Positions 1 to 12,780 of a stretch of 64,000 nt of DNA are shown here, piece by piece. Below the pieces are notes generated by a model. The model had not been told where the DNA came from. It searched no databases and saw only the letters and a program-made list of their open reading frames with translations. Every line of letters begins with the position of its first letter. Position 1 is the first letter of the stretch. Both the position numbers and the translations under genes were made by a program. This DNA comes from Pegoplata infirma (taxonomy: Eukaryota; Arthropoda; Insecta; Diptera; Anthomyiidae): the NCBI GenBank assembly GCA_963921195.1, contig OY992537.1, positions 208,385,736 through 208,449,735 of the forward strand, written 5' to 3'.

Positions 1-9
1 TTTTCTATA

Positions 10-1948
10 AAATCAAATTTTTTTGTTATTTTTTGAAAATTTTTGGAGTTTATCGATTTTTTTCTGCTGTAGTTCGTTTAACAACCTTAATATTTATGAA
101 CGTTTTTTAAAGATAATTTAATTCTAAATACGATAAGCTTTATCCTGAAAAAATCGGATAATAATTGACAGAGTTGTGATAATTTTAATTAATTATGTCT
201 GCAAAATTAAGATTTTGCAGAAATCGCCGTTCCGATAACCCAGGCAAAAAATATTAATTTACTAGCTATACCCGGTCCGCGTTGCTGGCCCTAATAAAAA
301 AACCGTTTTATATTGCATCTTAAGTAAATATAGTGTCGGACAAAATTAAAGCACGGGTCTGGGTCCAGCCTCGGTTAGAACAATCTATAGAGAAATCTCA
401 GCAAAATCGGTTCAGCGGTTTTTGCGTGATTTCAAAACAGACAGACATAACGTTAAGTATAGAACAAAGAGGCGTGTCATTTAACGCATTTTTATCGAAT
501 CGTGATAGTCTAAAGTTCCATGCTGCATCCTCGATTAGTTCTACCCTCGGTTAGCACAATCTATAGAGAAATCTCAACAAAATCGGTTCAGCGGTTTTTG
601 CGTGATTTCAAAACAGACAGACATAACGTTAAGTATAGTATAAAGGGGCGTGTCATTTTACGCATTTTTATCGAATCGTGATAGTCTAAAGTTCCATGCT
701 GCATCCTCGATTAGTACTATCTGTGCTGCAAATTTCATTGACATCAGTTTTTGTGTGATTGCGAAAGAGAAGGAAATAACTTTTTATTTATGAAAAACGG
801 GAGTGACATTTTTTACCCTTTTGCCTAATTGCGCTCTACATATGACCAACAGTTCCCGCTCGGTTAGTTCTATCAGTAGGGACAGATTCGGCTTATTCGT
901 TTTTGCGTGATTTCAAAACAGGCATATATACAGGCTGACAACGTCCAGTATAGTACAAAGAGCGTGGCATTTTACGCCCCCTTTTTCCAATCGAAGTATA
1001 ACATGGCCTATAGTTCCGCACTCGGTTAACACAATCAGTGCTGAAAATTTAATTAAAATTGAATCAACAGTTTTCGCGTTATTGCTGAGCATGCAGAAAT
1101 GACATTCAATTCAATACAAAGGGGCATGGCATTTTACGCTAATTTGTCCGATCACGCTCTAATTGGGCGCATAGTTAGTACTTGGTTAGTACTATCGTTG
1201 GTTTAAATTTCATCAAAATCGGTCCATCCGTTTTTTATATATAGCTGTCATTAGTGGTGCAATGTAAAAATTCGATTTTGCCCACCCCTCGCCCCCAAAG
1301 GCAAAAAAGCATGGCACTTTACGCCCATTTTTTCGATCACGCTCTAATTTGGCAAATAGTTAGTACTCGGTTAGTTCTATCTTTGGTTTAAATTTCATCA
1401 AAATCGGTCAATCCGTTTTCTTTATATATAGATGTCATTAGTGGGGGAATGTCAAAATTTGATTTTGCCACGCCCCTCCGCCCACCGACAGAAAATCACA
1501 AATCTGACTGCACAGTGTTACTCCCCAGGCTATTCTGAATATTCCCTGAAAATTTCATCAAGATCGGTCCAGCCGTTTTCGAGTCCATACGGAACATACA
1601 TACACACATACATACATACATACATACACACATCCATTTTTATATATATAGATCATAATGGTCACGTACAATATTTTAAAAGGTTTTTGGCGCGCTGAAT
1701 CAGAATCTGGTTTTTTTGCCTGGGTTATTCGCACGGCAATTTCATACAAAATCGTAATTTTCTTTTTTTATAAAAATGATCACAACTCTGTCAATTGTTA
1801 TCTGATTTTTTTGGCATAAAGCTCATCGTATTCACAATTAAATTTTCTTTAGGAATAATTTTCTTAATATAAATCTTGTTGAACAAACTATAGCAGAAAA
1901 AAATCGATAAACTCCAAAAATTTTCAAAAAATAACAAATATTTGATTG
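10..1948. mobile_element. Long-TIR foldback element with internal tandem modules
   Basis: The first about 250 bases are matched in reverse by about 1690-1948 (for example the AACTCCAAAAATTTTC word near 1911 mirrors bases 35-55, and a GCCTGGGTTAT word near 1720 mirrors CCAGGC near 240). Between them are about seven imperfect modules of 160-176 bp, each with an AAAATCGGTTCAGCGG-like word and a GGCATTTTACGC-like word; the first two, from 385 and 561, are 176 bp apart. A (ACAT)n run lies at 1593-1634. The outer left end may lie before base 1. Confidence 0.6.
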
Positions 1949-3169
1949 CGTTTATGAAAGAGCCTGCCACTACTGCATACATTATGCAAATGGCATCTGA
2001 TTGGAGCAAAAATGCGAAGGGGTAAAAAAACACCATAATTCCCACAATTGTCATGGAGTGTAAGACATCCATTAATTTTCAACACAGCATTTTTTCTGAA
2101 CAAACCACCAACTCCATATCTCCACTCCCTAAGGGGTCTCCCAAAAAGAATATGAAATTTGCTCCCATCGCTCTGTCTCAAGGGTGCCCCCAGAGAAATC
2201 GATTGCATGACCGATTTCCAATCCCTAGAGCGTTAGTCAAAACAAACCAACCCTCTATCTTCAATACTTAAGGCTGTCCCCGTACATTTTTTTGTTTTTA
2301 ATAAAGTTATTTTATTAGATCTGCTCCTATCGCTTCCATGGTGCATTTTAGAGGGGTAAAACGTAAGAATTACATTCATTAATTTTTGGCCCCAATCTTT
2401 TTTCTAAAACCTAATTCCTTCCTTGAAATTTCCACATATGTACATATTTTTTGCAATTTTTGCTGCCACACCTAAAAGAGCGCTAATAAAAAAGCTGCAT
2501 GGTGTAAAATAATAACATGATTGAGCTTCGACATCAGCTTTTATAGGCTCATCGGAGAGTGCGTTTTTTTCCAGTGGGTTAAAGTTGATTATCGGCCAAA
2601 AAGTGATTCAATTTTGGATGGGGTTGGCGGGTATATTAATTCTGCTGTAGCATCTTTCGTTCCCTATTTTAAATGGTAATGTACAAAATCAGTGAGATCC
2701 TTCAACGAAAAATATTGTGTTATTTTATTCCCGCCTAAGTAGTGGTCGATGAACAAACGAAACATATTTTTAACTTTCACAAAAGTTTTGTTTGTAAACT
2801 TGTTGCTTAAATATTTTATTTGGAAACATTTTTGTTTACAAAAATAATTTAAAAACATTTTGTAGTTATTTTTTATATAAAGAAAATTTTCTATTTATTT
2901 TACTTAAACAAATTTGTGTTTAAGTATTTTATTTCAACAAATTTTGTTGCAAGTAAATTTATACTTACTTACTTGAACTTTTCGTCAAGTAAATACAAAA
3001 TATTTGTACTTGAAATGTTCAAGTATAAATACAAAAATACTTGAAAAAAAATTAGTTTAAGTAAATAAATACTTAAGTATTTACAGGTTTGCCTACAACC
3101 TTAACTACCTCATTTTAAAAGTATATTCGATTATGTGTATGATTTGTATGATTTGTAGCACAGTGTAAT
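1949..3169. other. Unassigned AT-rich DNA
   Basis: No supportable gene. From about 2880 to 3085 there are many AAGTATTT/ACTTGAA words in both orientations, suggesting a worn transposon end. Open frames here are short and lack recognisable domains. Confidence 0.5.
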
Positions 3170-4020
3170 TAGTGATGAGATTTTCATGCACTAAAAAATC
3201 AAAAATATGTGCTTAAAATATGCGCTAAAAACTAAAAATATGCACTAAAAAATCTAAAAATGTGCACTAAAAAAAACGTGTGCAATAAAAATTTGTTTTC
3301 ATACGACAACTTTTTAAAAAAACAAAAAAATAACGCCGGGGTTAAATAGTAACATTTAAAACTTTATGTGAGCAAGATTTTTTAGAAATTAAGACAATCC
3401 AAAAAAAAATTAAAAAGAAAAACAATGGCCTCTGTTCCAAAAAAAGTAATTCACATAAAAAATGTGAAAATGAAAATTTCCGATTTTTTTTGGTGTTCCA
3501 GATTTCACATCCGAATTTCTTTTTCGTTTTGTTTCACAAAAATAAAATTTGGTGAAAGTAAAACGAATGCACTTTTTTCCAAATAATTTTTTAAATTTTA
3601 ATTATTTGATTTCAACTTCGAATGAAAACGTGATCAACAAAACACTAAACTTGATTTCATGTGATTCGGAAATTTTCATGTGAATTGAAAAGTTGTGATA
3701 GACAGAACAGAGGCCAATATTTATTTTATTTTCAAAATAAATTTTTAAAATTTAAAATAGTTTTTGAAAAAAAAAAAAATATCAATTTGTGTTTTGATTA
3801 TTTATGCCAAAATATGCACTTAAAAGTTTGAAATGTGCAAAAAATATGCATTTAAAACCAAAATATGAAAAAATATGCATTTTAACCAAAATATGCAAAT
3901 ATATGCAAAACAAATCGATGCCATTTTAAAGCAAATTTCTTGATTCGGAAAGATAATTTGCAGATACCGTTTTAAGACTATCGACAAAAAACATGCATTT
4001 GCATGGAAATCACATCCCTA
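3170..4020. mobile_element. hAT-type MITE rich in TGCATATTTT, copy 1
   Basis: Ends TAGTGATGAGATTTT and, in reverse, TAGGGATGTGATTTCC, both fitting the hAT YARNG start. Flanking 8-mers AGTGTAAT and ATGATAAT agree at five of eight positions, so the TSD is worn or the boundary is off. The interior is full of ATATGCA/TGCACT words shared with the copy at 62654-63202. A smaller element sits inside at 3427-3715. Confidence 0.6.
3427..3715. mobile_element. 289-bp MITE nested in the hAT-type element
   Basis: Inverted ends GGCCTCTGTTC and GAACAGAGGCC, flanked by AAT on both sides (3424-3426, 3716-3718). The arms continue inward with TTCACAT/ATGTGAA and TTTCCGA/TCGGAAA words. The superfamily is not clear from a 3-bp AAT duplication. 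Confidence 0.65.
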
Positions 4021-4028
4021 ATGATAAT

Positions 4029-4649
4029 GCATATTTTAAGTTTCGCTGATTATGACCATAATATATTACATTAATTTCTCGATCTATACGCAGAATTTAT
4101 TTGATGTTTGCTCGACTTCGTCTTAATAAGAAAATATTCTATAATTAAAAAAATCTGAGTGTGTTAATTTTAAATTTTTCTTATAATTTCATCATTCTTT
4201 CTTATTTCCTCTTATTTTGTTTGCTAGCCACAAAAAAAAAAAAAAATAATTAATTTCCATTGCATTCAAATTCCCCTAACATTATTAAATGCCAATCACA
4301 AAATGAACAAGAAAGTATAGAGGAAATGATTAAATTGAAATTTGTTTTGTGTAATAGACTAAACTAGTTCAATATTTATTTTAAATGATTAGAATAGAAA
4401 AAATATTTAAACAAGAAAAAAAAATATTAATCAAATATTTAACATAAGGTAAAATTTTTAAAGAAACAGAATGCAAGATAATTAAATTTTACCAGATGGT
4501 TAAGTTAATTAAAACAATATAAATATTCATATTTTTAATAATTTTAATTATAAATCAAATTAAAATGAATTTATACGTTAACACTATTATGCTCCTTAAG
4601 GTATGCTTTAAAAAGTGCACAAAATTGTTGTTTCTACCGTTAACTTAGA
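4029..4649. other. Unassigned AT-rich DNA
   Basis: No gene, TIR or tandem repeat that I can support. It leads into the worn left edge of satellite A. Confidence 0.5.
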
Positions 4650-7600
4650 GGAAATCTCATAAAATAAAAAAATTCTCAGATTTTGTGACATTTTTCCTAA
4701 AGCAAAAGTGTCAGATTATGAGAAATTGTTACCTTCGAAAAAAGTATCGATTCTGAAAATTTATTTTCTTTAGAAAAAGTCTCAGATTCTTAAAGAAAAA
4801 GTCTCAGATTCTGAGACATTTTTCTTAAAGAAAAAGTCTCAGATTCTGAGACATTTTTCTTAAAGAAAGTCTCAGATTCTGAGACATTTTTCTTAAAGAA
4901 AAAGTCTCAGATTCTGAGACATTTTTCTTAAAGAAAAAGTCTCAGATTCTGAGACATTTTTCTTAAAGAAAAAGTCTCAGATTCTGAGACATTTTTCTTA
5001 ACCCTTCTACACTCCTTGGGTCAAATTGACCCACTTTTGATTTTAATTTTTTTTGATAATTGCTCAGGAATGGTTTATTTATATTAGTTTTCATTATTTT
5101 TTATCGTACTAAATAAAAAAAAAGCAACAAAACAAATAAATTTCGTATATAAAATATGAAATTTTGTTTACATTTTAATGTTAGGTCATATTGACCCAAA
5201 GGATCATAGAAAGGGCACATATCCAAGGGATGCAGAAGGGTTAAAGAAAAAGTCTCAGATTCTGAGACATTTTTCTTAAAGAAAAAGTCTCAGATTCTGA
5301 GACATTTTTCTTAAAGAAAAAGTCTCAGATTCTGAGACATTTTTCTTAAAGAAAAAGTCTCAGATTCTTAGACATTTTTCTTAAAGAAAAAGTCTCAGAT
5401 TCTGAGACATTTTTCTTAAAGAAAAAGTCTCAGATTCTGAGACATTTTTCTTAAAGAAAAAGTCTCAGATTCTGAGACATTTTTCTTAAAGAAAAAGTCT
5501 CAGATTCTGAGACATTTTTCTTAAAGAAAAAGTCTCAGATTCTGAAACATTTTTCTTAAAGAAAAAGTCTCAGATTCTGAGACATTTTTCTTAAAAAAAA
5601 AGTCTCAGATTCTGAGACATTTTTCTTATAGAAAAAGTCTCAGATTCTGAGACATTTTTCTTATAGAAAAAGTCTCAGATTCTGAGACATTTTTCTTAAA
5701 GAAAAAGTCTCAGATTCTGAGACATTTTTCTTATAGAAAAAGTCTCAGATTCTGAGACATTTTTCTTATAGAAAAAGTCTCAGATTCTGAGACATTTTTC
5801 TTATAGAAAAAGTCTCAGATTCTGAGACATTTTTCTTATAGAAAAAGTCTCAGATTCTGAGACATTTTTCTTATAGAAAAAGTCTCAGATTCTGAGACAT
5901 TTTTCTTATAGAAAAAGTCTCAGATTCTGAGACATTTTTCTTATAGAAAAAGTCTCAGATTCTGAGACATTTTTCTTATAGAAAAAGTCTCAGATTCTGA
6001 GACATTTTTCTTATAGAAAAAGTCTCAGATTCTGAGACATTTTTCTTATAGAAAAAGTCTCAGATTCTGAGACATTTTTCTTATAGAAAAAGTCTCAGAT
6101 TCTGAGACATTTTTCTTATAGAAAAAGTCTCAGATTCTGAGACATTTTTCTTATAGAAAAAGTCTCAGATTCTGAGACATTTTTCTTATAGGAAAAGTCT
6201 CAGATTCTGAGACATTTTTCTTATAGAAAAAGTCTCAGATTCTGAGACATTTTTCTTATAGAAAAAGTCTCAGATTCTGAGACATTTTTCTTATAGAAAA
6301 AGTCTCAGATTCTGAGACATTTTTCTTATAGAAAAAGTCTCAGATTCTGAGACATTTTTCTTATAGAAAAAGTCTCAGATTCTGAGACATTTTTCTTATA
6401 GAAAAAGTCTCAGATTCTGAGACATTTTTCTTATAGAAAAAGTCTCAGATTCTGAGACATTTTTCTTATAGAAAAAGTCTCAGATTCTGAGACATTTTTC
6501 TTATAGAAAAAGTCTCAGATTCTGAGACATTTTTCTTATAGAAAAAGTCTCAGATTCTGAGACATTTTTCTTATAGAAAAAGTCTCAGATTCTGAGACAT
6601 TTTTCTTATAGAAAAAGTCTCAGATTCTGAGACATTTTTCTTATAGAAAAAGTCTCAGATTCTGAGACATTTTTCTTATAGAAAAAGTCTCAGATTCTGA
6701 GACAGTATTTCTATAGAAAAAGTCTCAGATTCTGAGACAGTTTTTCTATAGAAAAAGTCTCAGATTCTGAGACAGTTTTTCTATAGAAAAAGTCTCAGAT
6801 TCTGAGACAGTTTTTCTATAGAAAAAGTCTCAGATTCTGAGACAGTTTTTCTATAGAAAAAGTCTCAGATTCTGAGACTGTTTTTCTATAGAAAAAGTCT
6901 CAGATTCTGAGACAGTTTTTCTATAGAAAAAGTCTCAGATTCTGAGACTGTTTTTCTATAGAAAAAGTCTCAGATTCTGAGACAGTTTTTCTATAGAAAA
7001 AGTCTCAGATTCTGAGACAGTTTTTCTATAGAAAAAGTCTCAGATTCTGAGACAGTTTTTCTATAGAAAAAGTCTCAGATTCTGAGACAGTTTTTCTATA
7101 GAAAAAGTCTCAGATTCTGAGACAGTTTTTCTATAGAAAAAGTCTCAGATTCTGAGACAGTTTTTCTATAGAAAAAGTCTCAGATTCTGAGACAGTTTTT
7201 CTATAGAAAAAGTCTCAGATTCTGAGACAGTTTTTCTATAGAAAAAGTCTCAGATTCTGAGACAGTTTTTCTATAGAAAAAGTCTCAGATTCTGAGACAG
7301 TTTTTCTATAGAAAAAGTCTCAGATTCTGAGACAGTTTTTCTATAGAAAAAGTCTCAGATTCTGAGACAGTTTTTCTATAGAAAAAGTCTCAGATTCTGA
7401 GACAGTTTTTCTATAGAAAAAGTCTCAGATTCTGAGACAGTTTTTCTATAGAAAAAGTCTCAGATTCTGAGACAGTTTTTCTATAGAAAAAGTCTCAGAT
7501 TCTGAGACAGTTTTTCTATAGAAAAAGTCTCAGATTCTGAGACAGTTTTTCTATAGAAAAAGTCTCAGATTCTGAGACATTTTTCTCATAGAAAAAGTCT

Positions 7601-8312
7601 CAGATTCTGAGACATTTTTCTTATAGAAAAAGTCTCAGATTCTGAGACATTTTTCTTATAGAAAAAGTCTCAGATTCTGAGACATTTTTCTTATAGAAAA
7701 AGTCTCAGATTCTGAGACATTTTTCTTATAGAAAAAGTCTCAGATTCTGAGACATTTTTCTTATAGAAAAAGTCTCAGATTCTGAGACATTTTTCTTATA
7801 GAAAAAGTCTCAGATTCTGAGACATTTTTCTTATAGAAAAAGTCTCATATTCTGAGACAGTTTTTCTATAGAAAAAGTCTCAGATTCTGAGACAATTTTT
7901 CTATAGAAAAATTCTCAGATTCTAAGACTTTTTTACTACAGAAAAATTCTGAAATTCTAATTCATTTTTTCTATAGAAAAATTCTCAGATTCGGAGACAC
8001 TTTTCTTATAAAAAAAGTCTCAGATTCTGAAACATTTTTTCTATAGAAAAAGTATCAGATTTTGGGAAATTTTTCCAACAGAAGAAGTCTCAAATGTTGA
8101 GAATTTTTCCTGAAGAAAAAGTGTTAGATGCTGAGACATTTTTCTTATAGAAAAAGTCTCAGATTTTAAAACATTTTCCCTATGGATAAAGTCTCTGATT
8201 CTGAAACATTTTTCCTATAGTGAAAGTCTCAGATTCTGAGACATTTGATCTATAGAAAAAAAATCTCAGTTTCGGAGATATTTTTCCCTTAGAAAAAGTC
8301 TCAGATTCTTAC
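4650..8312 (+). repeat. Satellite A array 1 (35-bp unit, plus orientation)
   Basis: About 95 units of 35 bp around the core GTCTCAGATTCTGAGAC (8-bp arms, one central T). Linker types are grouped. A CTTAAAG-type spans about 4800-5610. A CTTATAG-type spans about 5625-6690. An AGTTTTTCTATAG-type spans about 6700-7570, and the CTTATAG-type returns at 7590-7850. Both ends (4650-4790, 7850-8312) are badly worn, while the middle is nearly uniform, as expected for unequal exchange in tandem arrays. A 239-bp transposon at 5002-5240 interrupts it. Confidence 0.95.
5002..5240. mobile_element. piggyBac-type MITE inside satellite A
   Basis: Flanked by TTAA at 4998-5001 and 5241-5244. Ends match as inverted repeats: CCCTTCTACACTCCTTGG on the left against CCCTTCTGCATCCCTTGG at the right end read in reverse (15 of 18). 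Each side also holds an inner palindrome of the GGTCAAATTGACC type. The undisturbed satellite unit reads CTTAAAG at this point, so removing the element plus one TTAA restores a satellite unit exactly. TTAA targets and CCC-starting ends are hallmarks of piggyBac elements. No coding capacity. Confidence 0.85.
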
Positions 8313-9361
8313 AATCACAACATGTTATTAAAGCTATTAAAAATAGTTTTCCTTGGCCACATTAGACTTTCCAAAAAAAAATTAATTTTTAAAGGCAAAA
8401 CTTGTAAATAACCATGTTGAAGGGCGTAACTAATTTTATGTTTACAAAGTCATATACCAAAAAAAAAAAGAAGGGAAAAATATGAATGTTGTGAGACCAC
8501 AATAATGACCCCACACATTGACGATGTTAAATGCTGCGTAAATAAGTCTTTCAAAAAAAAAAAATAGAATAGAAGAAGAAAACTTCAGTTAGAACCCATT
8601 ATAAGGATATGAAAAGCTTTAGTAAATGTATATTATTGTTCGGAGGGGACGCTTTACACTACTTTAATAAGCCACACATGAGTGATTGTCAAGTTCATTA
8701 CTTGTTTTTTTTTTTGTGTATGAGTGTGTGTGCATGAGTATGTTGTAGTGATGCCGCTTTACTTATGTGTGTGTGTGTTTTATACAAAAAAGGACCTCCC
8801 TTTCAATAAGGAAACAAAGTCAAATTGTAATACAAAGCCATAGAATATTTCTTATTTTGTTGTAAGAGGGTGTTCATACCATTAAATGCACCCACAAAAC
8901 ATTGCAAATTAACAGATTTAATTTCCCCCCCCCCCCCCTCTTTTGAAATGGGGGAACTAAAATTTTTAGTAAATGTTTTTTTAAAAATGTTTTAGTTTAA
9001 AGGAGAAAATACAAAAAAAGGTTTCTTTTAATACTCTTAATATTTAATATGAGATTAAGGAATTTCAGAAAAAAGGAAGAGTTAAAAGTAATTAAAGTTA
9101 AGCCACAAATAATTAAACATACCACAAAAATTACAGAAATGAAAATTATAAAAAATATGTTTTTGGGGGTTGGTTTTTGAATGAAGTTTAACCCTGCTGT
9201 CCTGTTTAAAATTTTATCACAATTGTGGGGTATAATTTGGTACAATTTTTTAAATCATTTGTATATAATATTTAAGCTAATAGTGCTGTTTTTTATGTAA
9301 AAACAAAATATATGTGAAAAATTAGACTTCCATGAATACCCTTCACAGCGACCTTCATATA
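8313..9361. other. Unassigned DNA with simple repeats
   Basis: A GT-rich run lies at 8714-8780 and a poly-C run near 8927-8938. No gene is supported; the 82-residue minus frame at 8997-9245 is AT-driven and hydrophobic, with no domain. Confidence 0.5.
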
Positions 9362-9440
9362 TTTTTATATACTCTAACTAGCTAGGCGGGGTATACTCAC
9401 TCTGTCATTCCGTGGGTAACGCATCGAAATAATTGCAAGT
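9362..9440 (+). repeat. TATACCC-family repeat, 5' fragment
   Basis: Matches the family start (GGGGTATACTCAC, GTCATTCCG, AACGCATCGAAAT) and then diverges. Other copies are annotated separately. Confidence 0.6.
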
Positions 9441-10066
9441 GCCACATAAGACAAACATATGAGCAAAAATATTTATCGATGGTCTCCGATATTTATACCA
9501 TCCACTCCACAGCACACTGGGCCGAGATAGTAAGTTTTTTTGCCAAAAGTCTCTACAGGTCGTAAATGTTAACCGATTTTTTTGAAATTCAGAATATAAA
9601 TAAGTGACGTGAAACTTTTTGGAATCGGACCTACAAGGAAACTATTACTGGGTGGACACTTAATTTTAAATAAAATTTCCAGATGTTAAAGATGAAACAA
9701 ATGAAGAGACACTTGTCTTTCGTTTATGTATTTCAATTGGAGATGATCTCTGGTCCCGTGATTTGTGTGACTCAAAAAAACAACGTGATACAAGCGTGAG
9801 CGTGAGTGATTTTCATTTAAATCACGTGATTAAAAAGTTTTCAAAACATGAAAAAAAGTTTTAAAAACAACGTGATTCACGCGTGAGTGATTTTTATTTA
9901 AATCACGTGAATATATCGTTTTCAAAAATTGAATTGAAAAAAAGTTGTAAAAAATTGAGTTTTTTTATACTTATCGTTATCAAAAGTTCCACGCCCTTTC
10001 AAAAAACTGTCTGTGCCAGAAATATCCTTTTTATCCAACACATTCCAAAAAAGTTGCCCGGTTGTG

Positions 10067-10473
10067 CCCGTTTTTATACCCTCCAACCTCAGTATGGGCG
10101 GTATACTCACTTTGTCATTCCGTGTGTAACGCATCGAAATATCGGTCGGGGACCCCATAATGTAACGGTCATAGGCTGGTTGAGGTCGGAGATGGGCAAA
10201 ATCGGACCACGGGGGAAAAAGTTCCCCCTCTAAGAACTAAACCAACCTCTGAAAAAAAAAAAAATTTTACAGATTTTTTGTGATTTTGCTTAGCAAACGA
10301 AACATTTTTTATCTCAGAAGAAGTTCAAAGTCCTGCAGTTGGCTCCAGGAAGGTTGCCTCTCACCGCTGATACCCAAACCCCCCCCCCCCCCAAAAAAAA
10401 AAGATTCCACTGTTTCTTTTTTTAACGTTTTGGAGGGTATAAAAGATTCGGTACAGCCGAATTTAACACTCTC
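10067..10473 (+). repeat. TATACCC-family repeat (about 400 bp)
   Basis: Starts TATACCCTCCAACC with a GGGCGGTATACTC partner and ends with GGAGGGTATAAAAGATTCGG, a TTCGGTACAGCCGAA hairpin and AACACTCTCAATTG. Inserted in a minisatellite unit. The family has at least nine copies in this window and no open frame; its class is not clear. Confidence 0.75.
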
Positions 10474-10534
10474 AATTGTTAAAAATTGAATTGAAATAAG
10501 AGTTTATATATTTTTTTTTTTTTGAAAACCCCCT

Positions 10535-11560
10535 TTATATACTCACCATTATCAAAAGTTCCACGCACTTTCAAAAAAAAAAAAAAATGTCAGGGCCAGA
10601 ATTATCCTTTCCGCTTGTGCCTGTTTTCAAAAATGGAATTGAAATAAAATTTATTAAAAAAAATGGAAAAAATCATTATTTTGTAAAAACCCCCTTTTAA
10701 AAACCCATCGTTATAGAAAGTTCAAAAAAATTGTCTGGGACAGAATTATCCTTTTTATTCGCACTTTCTGGAAAAGTTTCCCGCTCGTGTCCGTTTTCAA
10801 AAATTTAAATGAATTAAAAGTTTATAAAAAATTAAAAAAAAAAACAGTTTTTTTTAAAAACTCATCGCTATCAAAAGTTCCACGCCCTTTAAAAAAACTG
10901 TCTGGGCCAAAATTATCCTTTTCATCCCTACTTTCCAAAAAAAGTTGCCCACTTGTGCCCGTTTACGCAAACGGAATTGAAATATTAAAAATTGGAAAAA
11001 AAAAAATATTTTTTTTGTGAAAATTCCCTTTTTTAACTCATTGTTATCAAAAGTTCCACGTTCTTTCAAAAAACTGTCTGGGCCAGAATTATGCTTTTAA
11101 TCCACACTTTCCAAAAAAGTTGCCCACTTGTGCCCGTTTTAAAAAATTGGGGAATTTTTTTTTTTTGAAAAACCACTTTTTAAGCTCATTGTAATCAAAA
11201 GTCTTACGCCCTTTCGAAAATCTGTCTGAGCCAGAATTATCCTTTCTATCCACACATTCCAAAAAAGTTGCCCGCTTGTACCCATTTTCAAAAATGGAAT
11301 TGAAATAAAATTTATAAAAAAAATTGGAAAATTTTTTTTTTTTTTTTAATCCTCGTTATAGAAAACTCCACGCCCATTCAAAAAACTGTCTGGGCCAGAA
11401 TTATCCTTTTTGTTCACACTTTTTGCCCGCTTGTGCCAGTTTTCACAAATGTAATGGAAATACCAATAATTTAAAAAAAAAAAATGTGAAAACTCCTTTT
11501 TTAAACTCATCGTTTTCAAAAGTTCCACGCTCTTTTAAAAAACTGTCTGACCGCCTAACC
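10535..11560 (+). repeat. Minisatellite of about 158 bp, roughly seven units plus one detached
   Basis: Each unit contains AAAAGTTCCACGCC, AAAACTGTCTGGGCCAGAAT, a CCAAAAAAGTTGCCCGCTTG-like word and a GAATTGAAATAAA word. Units start near 10555, 10710, 10870, 11050, 11195, 11360 and 11517. A further unit near 9980 is separated from the rest by the TATACCC-family insertion at about 10067-10473. Confidence 0.8.
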
Positions 11561-12780
11561 GGTATTTCTTTTTTTTAATGTATTGAAAACAAATTTTAAT
11601 TCGATAAAAACAATTTTTTGTGTAACCGGATTTTTCTCGTAACCGGTTTTTTGTATTCGGGTTTTTGTGTAACCGGGTTGCATTTTATCCGGTATTAAAA
11701 TAGAAAAACACTGTGTTTGTACTTTCGGAAAAACTTGAAAATTTTTAATTCATAAAATAAAATTAATTTAATTCAATTAAAAAAAGGCTCATTTTAACAA
11801 TTTTAGAGTTGTTCATCTCCCTTTCTATTGATATTTTAAACGCAGGTGAAAAAACGGGCAAAAGCGGGCAGGTCAATCTGAAAGCTAGTAAGCCAACGAA
11901 CATTTTGGTGTCCTAAGTTTTGGATTATGTCGCGGAACATTTTGGAAAAACTATTTGAAATGGAATAATTTTTCAAAATTAAAATAAAAAAATAAAAATC
12001 ATCAAAAAATTGGGAAAAAGAGCTGGGCATACCCATTTACAAGTTGTAGCACCTTTGGCCAAATAAATTAATCAACAAAAAAAAAAAGGTCCCGCCTTAA
12101 TAATGTATAAATCTATAAATTTGTTAGCTTTTTTAATTGCGGTATATGGAGATTTAAACATACATATTTTATCTTTGATTGACAAGAGAATTGCTATACC
12201 GACAAGGTGCAGCAAGTCATACTTAATACAATAGTGCATTTACTTTTTTTAATTTAATAATTTTTTTTTAGTTTTGGCCAAAAAAAAAATATCATCTCGG
12301 CCCAGTGTGCACAGTGGAATATGTAAACAATTTTTTGGAAATAATTCATTTATTCAGTAAGTACTGGACAGATTGCCATGAACTTTGGAGTGGTCATAGC
12401 TAAAGTATTTTTAAGCTTAAGTTTGAAAGTTGGAGACCAACGGTTGAACGGTGGAGGCATCAGACCCCAAAGTAGGGTGCCTTTTGCATAAATGTTTTTC
12501 GGTCTCACCCCGATTGTATGTTATTTGGTGCAAAATGATTTTCTTGATTTTTTTTCAGATTTTCAAGAATCATTATGCATCCGTAGTGCATTTGATAGGG
12601 TAATGAGACCGCAAAAAAATATTTTTTCCATTATTTAAAAATGAAAGACTAAAAAACTAATTTAATTTATTTCATAAATTCTTTAAATACCATTTTCTTC
12701 TTATTTTATCTTAGCAACTTGAATGCTCTTTAAATATTTAATTTCACTTACTGCACTATAGATAAAACATACATGTTCAC

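Larger units (their letters stand above)
9513..12309. mobile_element. 2.8-kb element with 5-bp TSD (Transib-like, tentative)
   Basis: Perfect 16-bp TIRs, CACACTGGGCCGAGAT at 9513-9528 and its complement at 12294-12309, flanked by CACAG at 9508-9512 and 12310-12314. A 5-bp TSD and CAC ends suggest Transib, but the heptamer CACACTG departs from the usual CACWRTG. The interior is a minisatellite of about 158 bp and a TATACCC-family repeat. No transposase is visible. Confidence 0.65.
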
